NCBI GenBank assembly: GCA_965200535.1 | Contig: CBDAUF010000002.1 | Location: 1,054,001 to 1,118,000 of the forward strand | Length of the DNA: 64,000 bases | Direction: 5' to 3' | DNA from: MPNO01 sp965200535 | GTDB lineage: Bacteria; Pseudomonadota; Alphaproteobacteria; MPNO01 | Program-made: the position numbers and the translations under genes | The notes under the pieces: model-generated | The model's input: only the letters and a program-made list of their open reading frames with translations | Told to the model about the DNA's origin: nothing | Database searches by the model: none | Shown: positions 52,084 to 58,816 of the stretch, piece by piece | Layout of the letters: each line of letters begins with the position of its first letter | Numbering within the stretch: position 1 is the first letter of the stretch

Positions 52084-52113
52084 TATTTAGATCATTCGGA
52101 GTGAAAATGCCAA
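52084..52113 (-). promoter_or_regulatory. Candidate promoter for the dsbA-like - smc transcript
   Basis: Read on the minus strand: TTGGCA (52113-52108), 18-base spacer, TAAATA (52089-52084). It lies in the short gap after dciA and is the most AT-rich spot in this neighbourhood. The -35 is close to consensus, the -10 only fair. Confidence 0.35.
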
Positions 52114-52115
52114 CG

Positions 52116-52634
52116 TCACCGCGGCCGGGCGCGAGTCGACCGCACCGAGTCGTCCGGTCCGCCCTGTTCGGGTGGCTCGGAGGCGGAGGACGCCCGGATC
52201 GCCGTTCCCAGTCCGCGGAGCGCTTCTCTCAATTGCGGATCCCCGATTCCGACGATCTCGGGCACGGTGCGGGTGCGGGGTCCGGGCGGTTCCTCGACCA
52301 TCGGGCCGGTGGTTTCGACCGGCCCCTGATGGAGCGCGAGACGGGCGATGGCGGCGTAGCCGTAGAAGGCGTTAAGCCTTTCGACGATGCGCGGGGCGTT
52401 GTGCTGGAGTTCGAGCGCGTAGGCGCCTTCGACCCGGACATGGAGCGTGCCGCCGGTCCGCGACCCGCGCGGAAAGACGATCTTGACCGGAAGCGCACAA
52501 TCCGCCGCCTGGTCGCCGACGACGGCCCGCCAGCCGGTTACCAGGGCGGGCTCGGCAAAGCCGCGGCGTCGATATGCCGCGCCGACGATCCCCGGAAGCA
52601 GACCGTTCAGAGATGCCGCCAACCGCCGCTCCAC
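52116..52634 (-). CDS. DciA-like (DUF721) protein
   Basis: DUF721/DciA proteins load the replicative helicase in bacteria lacking DnaC. The domain is visible as LLPGIVGAAYRRRGFAEPAL, GWRAVVGDQAADCALPVKI, TLHVRVEGAYALELQHNAP and IVERLNAFYGYAAIARL, followed by a tail with GIGDPQLREALRGLGTAI. The start is uncertain: the open frame reaches 52772 with GTG, TTG and GTG candidates but no ATG or good ribosome site. I give the GTG at 52634, closest to the domain. It is divergent from mutY, a conserved pairing in alphaproteobacteria. Confidence 0.75.
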   Translation of the reverse strand: MERRLAASLNGLLPGIVGAAYRRRGFAEPALVTGWRAVVGDQAADCALPVKIVFPRGSRTGGTLHVRVEGAYALELQHNAPRIVERLNAFYGYAAIARLALHQGPVETTGPMVEEPPGPRTRTVPEIVGIGDPQLREALRGLGTAIRASSASEPPEQGGPDDSVRSTRARPR

Positions 52635-52752
52635 CGTCTCGTTCGCCTGCGCCGGACACCGGTCTCGCGGCGCCTCCGGGATACGGCCGCATGATAGGCT
52701 CGCTCCGGGAGCGAAACAACGAAGCAAGACCGGGCAGGCCGGAGGCCGTCGT

Positions 52753-53844
52753 GTGAACGAGAGCGGAAACACCGGGGCGCAAGCCGGGAAACTGCTGGCC
52801 TGGTACGACTGGCATCGCCGCGAACTGCCTTGGCGGACGCCGCCCGGCGGTCGGCCCGATCCTTATCGCGTCTGGCTCAGCGAGATCATGCTGCAACAGA
52901 CGACGGTGGCCGTCGTCGACCGATACTTCGAGCGTTTCGTCGCGAGATGGCCGACGCTCGAGACACTCGCCGCGGCCGAACTCGACGCGGTGCTGCACGC
53001 CTGGCAGGGGCTCGGTTATTACGCGAGGGCGCGCAACCTCCACAAGTGCGCGAGGATGCTCGTTGCCGATCACGGCGGGCGGTTTCCGGATGATGAGAAG
53101 GGTTTGCGCGCGCTGCCGGGGATCGGCGTCTACACGGCGGCGGCGATTGCCGCCATCGCCTTCGGCCGGCCGGCGACGGCGGTCGATGGCAACATCGAGC
53201 GGGTGATCGCACGCCTGTTCGCGGTCGAGGAACCGCTGCCCGGCGCAAAGCCGACGCTTTACCGGCTGGCCGCAGGCCTTACGCCGCAGCAGCGGCCGGG
53301 GGACCACGTCCAGGCGATGATGGATCTGGGCGCGACGGTCTGCACCGCCCGGTCGCCGCGCTGCGGGTCGTGTCCGTTGGCGGACGACTGCGCGGGCTTC
53401 CGTGCCGGCATGGCCGGAGACCTGCCGCGGCGCGCGTCCAGGGCGGCGCGTCCGACCCGCTACGGCACCGCTTTCTGGACGGTGCGGCCGGATGCAGCGG
53501 TGCTGCTCAGACGGCGTGCGGAACGCGGCCTGCTCGGCGGGATGATGGAAATCCCCTCGACCGACTGGGCCGATCGGCCGTGTCCGGCTCCCCGGGCGTC
53601 CGGCCACGCTCCGGCGGCGGCGGAATGGCAGCCACTGCCGGGGCGGGTGTGCCACACCTTCACCCATTTCCATCTCGAGCTCGACGTGCTGACCGGGCAT
53701 ATCGGCGAGGACTGGCGCACCGTCGCCGGGGTCTGGGTTCCGGTCGAACGGCTCCGCGAGCACGCACTCCCGTCGGTGATGAAGAAGGTCGTGCGGCACG
53801 TCCTCTCCTCCCTTCCGCCGGACGCGGCCGGGCCGGGGCGTTAG
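52753..53844 (+). CDS. mutY: Adenine DNA glycosylase
   Basis: Removes adenine mispaired with 8-oxoguanine. The 363-residue protein has the helix-hairpin-helix and catalytic Asp region LPGIGVYTAAAIAAIAFGRP followed by AVDGNIERV, the acid in SEIMLQQTTV, the [4Fe-4S] ligands in CTARSPRCGSCPLADDC, and a C-terminal NUDIX-like recognition domain (GLLGGMMEIPSTDW, FTHFHLELDV). It starts at GTG 52753 with GGAGG 7 bases upstream. Its 3' end overlaps rnhB by 4 bases. Confidence 0.95.
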   Translation: MNESGNTGAQAGKLLAWYDWHRRELPWRTPPGGRPDPYRVWLSEIMLQQTTVAVVDRYFERFVARWPTLETLAAAELDAVLHAWQGLGYYARARNLHKCARMLVADHGGRFPDDEKGLRALPGIGVYTAAAIAAIAFGRPATAVDGNIERVIARLFAVEEPLPGAKPTLYRLAAGLTPQQRPGDHVQAMMDLGATVCTARSPRCGSCPLADDCAGFRAGMAGDLPRRASRAARPTRYGTAFWTVRPDAAVLLRRRAERGLLGGMMEIPSTDWADRPCPAPRASGHAPAAAEWQPLPGRVCHTFTHFHLELDVLTGHIGEDWRTVAGVWVPVERLREHALPSVMKKVVRHVLSSLPPDAAGPGR

Positions 53845-54455
53845 CCGCCCCCGTTCTCCAGCATCCTGCGTACCGGGGCGAAATTGCGCCGGTGATGCGC
53901 GGTGGGGCCGAGACGGGCAAGGGCTTCCCGATGCTTCGCCGTGCCGTAACCCGCGTTGTGCTCCCAACCGAAGCCGGGGTAGCGCGCTGCAAGCCGCACC
54001 ATCAGCGCATCGCGGGTCACCTTGGCGGCGATGGACGCGGCGGCAATCGACAGCGAGCGCGAGTCGCCCCGCACCACGGTTTCGACCCGGCAGGGAAGAC
54101 GAGGGGCGCGGTTGCCGTCCACCAGGGCGACGGCCGGCCGCCGGGGCAGGGCAGCCAGCGCACGCGCCATTGCGGTGAAGGTCGCCCGCAATATGTCGGT
54201 CTCCTCGATCTCGCGGACGCTGGCTGCGCCGATCCCGATCTCCGCGCAGTCGAGGAGCCGGCGATGGAGATCGCGGCGTTTTGCTGCCGGCAGCGCCTTC
54301 GAATCGTCCAGCCCCTCGACAAGCGCGGCGGGCAGGGTCCGCGCGTCGAGAATAGCCGCGGCCGCAACCACCGGCCCGGCCCACGGACCGCGGCCGGCCT
54401 CGTCGATCCCGGCCACGAGACCGCCGGCGGCGCGCTCCAGCGCGAAGTCAGGCAT
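53841..54455 (-). CDS. rnhB: Ribonuclease HII
   Basis: Removes ribonucleotides and RNA from RNA-DNA hybrids. The 204-residue protein has the catalytic acids in AGIDEAGRGPWAGPVVAA, LVDGNRAP and the conserved RGDSRSLSIAAASIAAKVTR, plus YPGFGWEHNAGYGT. The start MPDFALERAAGG at 54455 fits the family better than an upstream ATG at 54494. It is convergent with mutY and divergent from the selenocysteine-candidate GST gene. Confidence 0.94.
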   Translation of the reverse strand: MPDFALERAAGGLVAGIDEAGRGPWAGPVVAAAAILDARTLPAALVEGLDDSKALPAAKRRDLHRRLLDCAEIGIGAASVREIEETDILRATFTAMARALAALPRRPAVALVDGNRAPRLPCRVETVVRGDSRSLSIAAASIAAKVTRDALMVRLAARYPGFGWEHNAGYGTAKHREALARLGPTAHHRRNFAPVRRMLENGGG

Positions 54456-54475
54456 GGGCGCCCGCCCCGCACGTT

Positions 54476-54504
54476 TTGACCGGGACACCGGCACCGCCTA
54501 TCCT
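54476..54504 (+). promoter_or_regulatory. Promoter for the selenocysteine-candidate GST gene
   Basis: TTGACC (54476-54481), 17 bases, TATCCT (54499-54504). The expected transcript start is near 54511, followed by GGAGG at 54533-54537 and the ATG at 54544. The -35 matches at five positions and the -10 at four, with ideal spacing. This places transcription and translation start upstream of the in-frame TGA, supporting ATG 54544 over GTG 54589. Confidence 0.6.
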
Positions 54505-54543
54505 GCCGACAGCGCCGCTGCCGGCGCCGCACGGAGGCAACCG

Positions 54544-55242
54544 ATGACCGAGAAATATCACCTCATCAGCTCGTTTACCTGACCCTGGGTGCAGCGCGCC
54601 GTGATCCTGATGCGCGCAAAAGGGGTGGAGTTCGACGTTACCTACATCAACCTGCTCGAGAAACCGGACTGGTTCCTGAAGATTTCGCCGCACGGCAAGG
54701 TTCCCGTGCTCGTCGTCGACGGCGAGCCGCTTTACGAATCGAACGCGATCGCCGAATTTCTCGACGAGATGGTGCCGCCCAGACTCCATCCCGAGGACCC
54801 GGTCAAACGGGCGAGGAACCGTGCCTGGACCGATTTCGCACCGGATTTCTCCAAGGCGCTGAACGGCATCTATTACACCAAGACGCGGGAAGCGATGGAG
54901 AAAGGCCTTGCCGAGGCCCCGAAGCGGGTGGCGCGGCTCGAAGAAGCGATTGCGCGCGAGCGCGGCAACGACGGCCCGTTCTTCAACGGCGATACGCTAT
55001 GTCTCGTCGATGCGGCCTATGCACCGTTTTTCCAGCGTTTCGAGTTCGCCGAGCGCTATCTGGCGACAGGGCTGCTCGATTCGTTTCCGCTGGTGAAGGC
55101 CTGGTCCGGGGCGCTGCTCGCCGAGGAGTTGGTGACCGGCTCCGTGGTGGCGCACTTCGAGGACGAATTTGCGGCGAGCCTGACCAGGCGCGGATTTTAT
55201 GTCGCGCAGTTCCTCCCCGCCGGGACGGCGGCGGCGGAGTAG
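54544..55242 (+). CDS. Glutathione S-transferase family protein, probable selenoprotein (TGA codon at catalytic position)
   Basis: The frame from ATG 54544 has 232 residues if TGA at 54580-54582 (codon 13) is read as selenocysteine. It begins MTEKYHLISSFT-U-PWVQRAV. Cys-type (omega/beta-like) GSTs have Cys exactly there, in a CPW/CPYVQRA context at the end of strand one. The rest is a normal GST: glutathione site KPDWFLKISPHGKVPVLV and ESNAIAEFLDE, then an alpha-helical domain (FFNGDTLCLVDAAYAPFFQR). GGAGG sits 6 bases before the ATG. A start at GTG 54589 has no ribosome site and would delete strand one and the active site. A bacterial SECIS-like hairpin follows the TGA. The alternatives are a Cys (TGC/TGT) or Trp codon mutated to TGA, or a base error. 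No sel genes are in the window. Confidence 0.75.
54583..54617 (+). promoter_or_regulatory. Candidate bacterial SECIS element
   Basis: Eleven bases after TGA a stem GCGCGC (54594-54599) pairs perfectly with GCGCGC (54612-54617) around the 12-base loop CGTGATCCTGAT (54600-54611). There are 17 bases between the UGA and the loop, and G is the second loop base. The published bacterial SECIS model asks for a 3-14 nt loop, 16-37 nt spacing and a G in the first two loop positions, all met here. SelB would bind the loop to deliver Sec-tRNA. Coding GC bias makes chance hairpins possible. Confidence 0.6.
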
Positions 55243-55321
55243 ACGGGAACGGCGCGTCCTTCCTGCGGCACCGGCGCGTCGCTGCGCGGCGGGCGGTTGT
55301 CCGGATACTGGGGGCGGGATC

Positions 55322-55843
55322 ATGAAGACTCGCAGCGTTTCGAAAGCCGAGATGGAGACGCGGATCGCGCGCTTCGCCGGCATGAAGCCCAATAAGGTTG
55401 CCTTCGTCGATACCGGACTGCCCGACCATCGGCGCGATGTCTTCAACATGATCGGGTTCGGGGTCAACGAAGACCCCGACACCAAGCCCGCGATCGCCGA
55501 CGCCCGGGGCTTCACCGTCACCCACAACGGGTGCGAGCCGGGCAAGGGATCGGCCCTTCACACCCATCCGACCATCGAGGTCTTCGTGCCGCTGACCGGC
55601 CGCTGGTCGATCTACTGGGGGGACGACGGGGAGAACGAGGTCATCCTCGAACAGGGCGACGTGATCTCGGTTCCCACCGGGGTGATGCGCGGCTTCAGGA
55701 ACGCCGGCACCGAATACGCGGTCCTGATGGCGGTCATCGAAGGCAGCAATCCGCCGGGCGTGACATGGCACGAGGACGTCATCGAAGCCGCACGCGGGTC
55801 CGGGTTCGAACTCGACGATAGCGGCATGATCAAGAAGGGCTGA
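55322..55843 (+). CDS. Cupin-domain protein
   Basis: The 173-residue protein has one cupin fold: motif 1 as GKGSALHTHPTIEVFVPLTG (His, His, Glu ligands) and motif 2 as LEQGDVISVPTGVMRGFRNA, where the usual His is replaced by Arg. That change may weaken metal binding. Similar proteins are small dioxygenases, isomerases or ligand-binding sensors; no specific role can be read. It is 21 bases before the amidohydrolase gene and probably in one transcript with it. Confidence 0.8.
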   Translation: MKTRSVSKAEMETRIARFAGMKPNKVAFVDTGLPDHRRDVFNMIGFGVNEDPDTKPAIADARGFTVTHNGCEPGKGSALHTHPTIEVFVPLTGRWSIYWGDDGENEVILEQGDVISVPTGVMRGFRNAGTEYAVLMAVIEGSNPPGVTWHEDVIEAARGSGFELDDSGMIKKG

Positions 55844-55864
55844 AACAGAGGCCGGAGCGACATC

Positions 55865-57106
55865 ATGGATCTGATCGTCCGCAACGCGGTACTGCCCGAC
55901 CGCGACGGTGCGTGGGAAATCGGCGTCCGGGACGGCACGATTGCCGCGATAGACCGCACCATCGACGGGAGCGCAGACCGCGAGATCGACGCCGCCGGCA
56001 GGCTGGCCGCGCCCACCTACGTCAACGGCCATGTCCATCTCGACAAGTGTAATCTCGGCGACGTCATGCGTCCCAACGTCACCAACAGCTTTCAGGAATG
56101 CCTCGAAATCACCTGGGAGCACAAGCGCAGCTACACGGTGGAGGACATCGTCGAGCGGGCGAGCCGGGCGATCGACGAGGGGATCCTCCACGGCACAACG
56201 GTGTTCCGGGTCTTTGCCGACGTGGACAGCATCGGCGGGTTGCGCCCGCTCGAAGGGATTCTCGCGCTGCGGGAGAAATATGCGGGGGTCGTCGAGATCG
56301 AGGCGGTTTCCTTCCCGCAGGAGGCCATCATCCGCGATCCCGGAACCGACGAACTGGTGGAGGAGGGGCTCCGGATGGGCGCCGACGTGGTCGGCGGGCT
56401 GCCGTGGCACGAGTATCTCGATGAGGATGCGCGGGCGCACATCGACCTCTGTTTCGATCTGGCGGCGAAATACGACAAGGACATCCACATGCTGGTGGAT
56501 GATACCGACAACCCGAACAGCCGGTCGCTCGAATATCTCGCCGCCAAGACCATTCGCGAAGGCTTCCAGGGCCGCGTTTCGGCCAGCCATTGCGGCGCCC
56601 TCGCGGCCTATGACGAGGTCCACGCCCGCAAGGTGATCAATCTGGTGCGCGACGCCGGGGTTTCGGTCTCGTCGAACCCGCACATCAGCCTCGTCGCGCA
56701 GGGCCGCTACGACACGGCCAACATGCGCCGCGGCGTGACCCGGACGAAGGATCTCTGGAAAGCCGGCGTCAACGTGTTTTCGTCGCAGGACGACGTAAAC
56801 GATCCATACTACCCCTTCGGGCGCAACGACCAGCAGGAGGTCGCGGCGCATGTCTGCCACGCCTGCCACATGACGTATCCGGACGAGATCCGGGCGGTAT
56901 TCGACTTCGTTACCGTCAATGCCGCCCAGGCGCTCAGGCTCGACGGTTACGGTCTCGAGGCGGGCGCCCGAGCGGACTTCAACGTGCTCGCCGCGCCGAC
57001 CATCCAGCATGTCCTTCGGCTCCAGCAGCCTCCGGCTTGGGTGGTCAAGGGGGGCAGGGTGCTGGCGCAGAACGCGCTGAGCCGGGAAATTTCAACCGGG
57101 ATCTGA
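55865..57106 (+). CDS. Amidohydrolase, cytosine-deaminase-like (CodA family)
   Basis: Metal-dependent hydrolase of 413 residues. The metal site begins NGHVHLDKCNLGD, with later ligands in SHCGALAAYD (His) and the C-terminal acid in FSSQDDVNDPY; the beta-sandwich ends are LIVRNAVLPDR and VVKGGRVLAQNA. It resembles cytosine deaminase and other CodA-type enzymes that hydrolyse cyclic amidines or amides. A pyrimidine is only one possible substrate; a heteroaromatic intermediate fits the neighbours as well. Confidence 0.85.
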   Translation: MDLIVRNAVLPDRDGAWEIGVRDGTIAAIDRTIDGSADREIDAAGRLAAPTYVNGHVHLDKCNLGDVMRPNVTNSFQECLEITWEHKRSYTVEDIVERASRAIDEGILHGTTVFRVFADVDSIGGLRPLEGILALREKYAGVVEIEAVSFPQEAIIRDPGTDELVEEGLRMGADVVGGLPWHEYLDEDARAHIDLCFDLAAKYDKDIHMLVDDTDNPNSRSLEYLAAKTIREGFQGRVSASHCGALAAYDEVHARKVINLVRDAGVSVSSNPHISLVAQGRYDTANMRRGVTRTKDLWKAGVNVFSSQDDVNDPYYPFGRNDQQEVAAHVCHACHMTYPDEIRAVFDFVTVNAAQALRLDGYGLEAGARADFNVLAAPTIQHVLRLQQPPAWVVKGGRVLAQNALSREISTGI

Positions 57107-57114
57107 CGGGTGCA

Positions 57115-57148
57115 GCCGCGCAGGGGCGGCAGCACGGGACCGCGCGGC
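57115..57148. terminator. Weak terminator-like inverted repeat
   Basis: GCCGCGC (57115-57121) pairs with GCGCGGC (57142-57148) across a 20-base loop, in the gap between the convergent amidohydrolase and ferritin-like genes. No T-run follows, so an intrinsic terminator is doubtful. Confidence 0.2.
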
Positions 57149-57153
57149 CTGCT

Positions 57154-57942
57154 CTAGGCCGCCTGCTCGGCGAGGCTGTAGTCGAAGGCGATCGGCTCGA
57201 TGTCGCCGGCGAAGATTTCGTCGATGCGGCGCTGGGTGACCGGCCCGCCGAACTGGCCGTTGCGCATGTGCACGCGGCGTCGAAGCTGACCGGTAACCAG
57301 CTCCCTGGCCAATGCCCAGTCGGTCTCCTCCGGCTCGAGGCCGCCGAACTCGAACACGCCCCGGAGCATGTGCCCGACCTCGTCGTCATAGACCCGCTGA
57401 CACGCCGCCGCGATCCGGTCGTCGATCCCGCCGCGTCCGGCGAGCTTGGCGCCTTCCGAATAGAGCGTGCAGTAACCGCCCTCCGTGAAATCGAGTGCCG
57501 CCTGGCCGAGCGCGCCGTAGGTCTGCCGCATTTCGCGGCGGAAGTCGTCTAGCGCCTTGCCTTCGCTCCAGTTCTCGAGCATACGCGGCGTCAGCGTCGG
57601 CGCACCGGGGGCGCTGAGTTCGTCATAGATGTCAGCGAACAGGCAGTAGTGATGATACTCGGCGTATAGCGCCTCGACTCGTTCCAGCATTTCATGGCGG
57701 TCGAGCCCCTTGTCGAGCTCCGGGCGCCGCTCGATGATTTCACGGCCCCATTCGACCAGCAGGCCGTGCTCCGGCTCGCCGTACCCCGAGCCGAAGAATT
57801 CCTTGAAGCATTGCCGCTTGAGCCATACGCGGTCGGTTTCGGCGGTGCGCGAGGGCGAGTCGAAGTAGGTCCGCACGACCTCGGCCTCGCCAGCCCAGAG
57901 CGGTGCGCTCGCCGCGATCAAGTCCCTGAGATGGTCGTTCAT
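57154..57942 (-). CDS. Ferritin-like helical protein, candidate diiron
   Basis: The 262-residue, mostly helical protein belongs to no family I can name. Several acidic-His pairs fit a four-helix diiron site: YAEYHHYCLFADIYDE (ExxH-like), LDFTEGGYCTLYSEG and VYDDEVGHMLRGVFEF (clear ExxH). It starts at ATG 57942; a GTG two codons upstream is an alternative. It sits among genes for aromatic or heterocyclic breakdown, so an oxygenase or radical role is conceivable. It converges on the amidohydrolase gene. Confidence 0.6.
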   Translation of the reverse strand: MNDHLRDLIAASAPLWAGEAEVVRTYFDSPSRTAETDRVWLKRQCFKEFFGSGYGEPEHGLLVEWGREIIERRPELDKGLDRHEMLERVEALYAEYHHYCLFADIYDELSAPGAPTLTPRMLENWSEGKALDDFRREMRQTYGALGQAALDFTEGGYCTLYSEGAKLAGRGGIDDRIAAACQRVYDDEVGHMLRGVFEFGGLEPEETDWALARELVTGQLRRRVHMRNGQFGGPVTQRRIDEIFAGDIEPIAFDYSLAEQAA

Positions 57943-58057
57943 GGTCACCGACTCCGTTTGCCGGCGCCCAGTCTATCCTTGGCGGGCGTCCGCCTTCAAA
58001 TTGCCTGGCCGGGCCGGTTGGCACCGCTGCATAAACGTGCCCGCGTCGGGTGTTGCC

Positions 58058-58816
58058 CTAAATCGCCGTATACCCGGCGTCGACGAAAAAGTCCGCGCCC
58101 GATGTGAAGGTCGATTCGTCGCTCGCGAGATAGAGCGCCGCCCTCGCCACCTCGTCGGGCCGGCCCAGTCGATGCTGGAGAAGCCGTTCCCCGTGGCGCG
58201 CCCGTACCTCGTCCATCGAGGCGTTGCGGACCAGCAGCCGGGGGGTCTCGATCGGACCCGGCAGAATCGCGTTGGCGCGGATGTTGTCGTCGGCGTGATC
58301 GATAGCGATCGCCTTGGCGAGCATCCGCACCCCGCCCTTGGATGCGCAATAGGCGGGGCGTTCGCCCGCGCCGATATGGCCGTAGATGGAGGACACCAGC
58401 ACGATGGTCCCGCCGCCCGCCGCCTTGAGGCGGGGGATGGCGAGCTTGGCGACGATGAACATGCCGGTGAGATTGACGTCGATCACCGCTTTCCAGGTCT
58501 CCAGCGGCATGTCGGCGACCTTGTGCCTCGGCTCGGAGTAGGCGGCGGCGTCGAAGACGGTGTCGATCCTGCCGAAGACCTCGACCGTCCGGTCGAGCGC
58601 CGCGGCGACCGCGTCGGGGTCGGTCACGTCGCAGACCACGGCGATCGCCTCGCCGCCGGCCGCCCGGATCGCCGCCGCCGTCTCCTCCGCCGTTTCCCCG
58701 ACGATGTCGATGCAGGCGACCGACGCGCCCTCGGCGCCGTAGAGTCTTGCGGTCGCGCCGGCGATCCCGCCGCCCGCCGCGGTCACGAAGGCCGCCTTGC
58801 CATCGAGTCGTCCCAT
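58058..58816 (-). CDS. Short-chain dehydrogenase/reductase
   Basis: NAD(P)-dependent oxidoreductase of 252 residues. The nucleotide motif is AAGGGIAGATARLYGAEG (a slight variant of TGxxxGIG), with Asp in CIDIVG favouring NAD. The catalytic set is Asn in VIDVNLTG, Ser in VSSIYGHIG, and YCASKG. The tail FTSGADFFVDAGYTAI is typical. The start follows the stop of the molybdenum-hydroxylase gene directly (TAGATG), so it is translated with it. Substrate unknown; probably an alcohol or diol in the same pathway. Confidence 0.88.
   Translation of the reverse strand: MGRLDGKAAFVTAAGGGIAGATARLYGAEGASVACIDIVGETAEETAAAIRAAGGEAIAVVCDVTDPDAVAAALDRTVEVFGRIDTVFDAAAYSEPRHKVADMPLETWKAVIDVNLTGMFIVAKLAIPRLKAAGGGTIVLVSSIYGHIGAGERPAYCASKGGVRMLAKAIAIDHADDNIRANAILPGPIETPRLLVRNASMDEVRARHGERLLQHRLGRPDEVARAALYLASDESTFTSGADFFVDAGYTAI

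Noticed and set aside
54589..55242. GTG at 54589 as the true start of the GST gene
   Set aside because: It has no ribosome site and removes strand one and the catalytic position, while ATG 54544 has GGAGG and a promoter.
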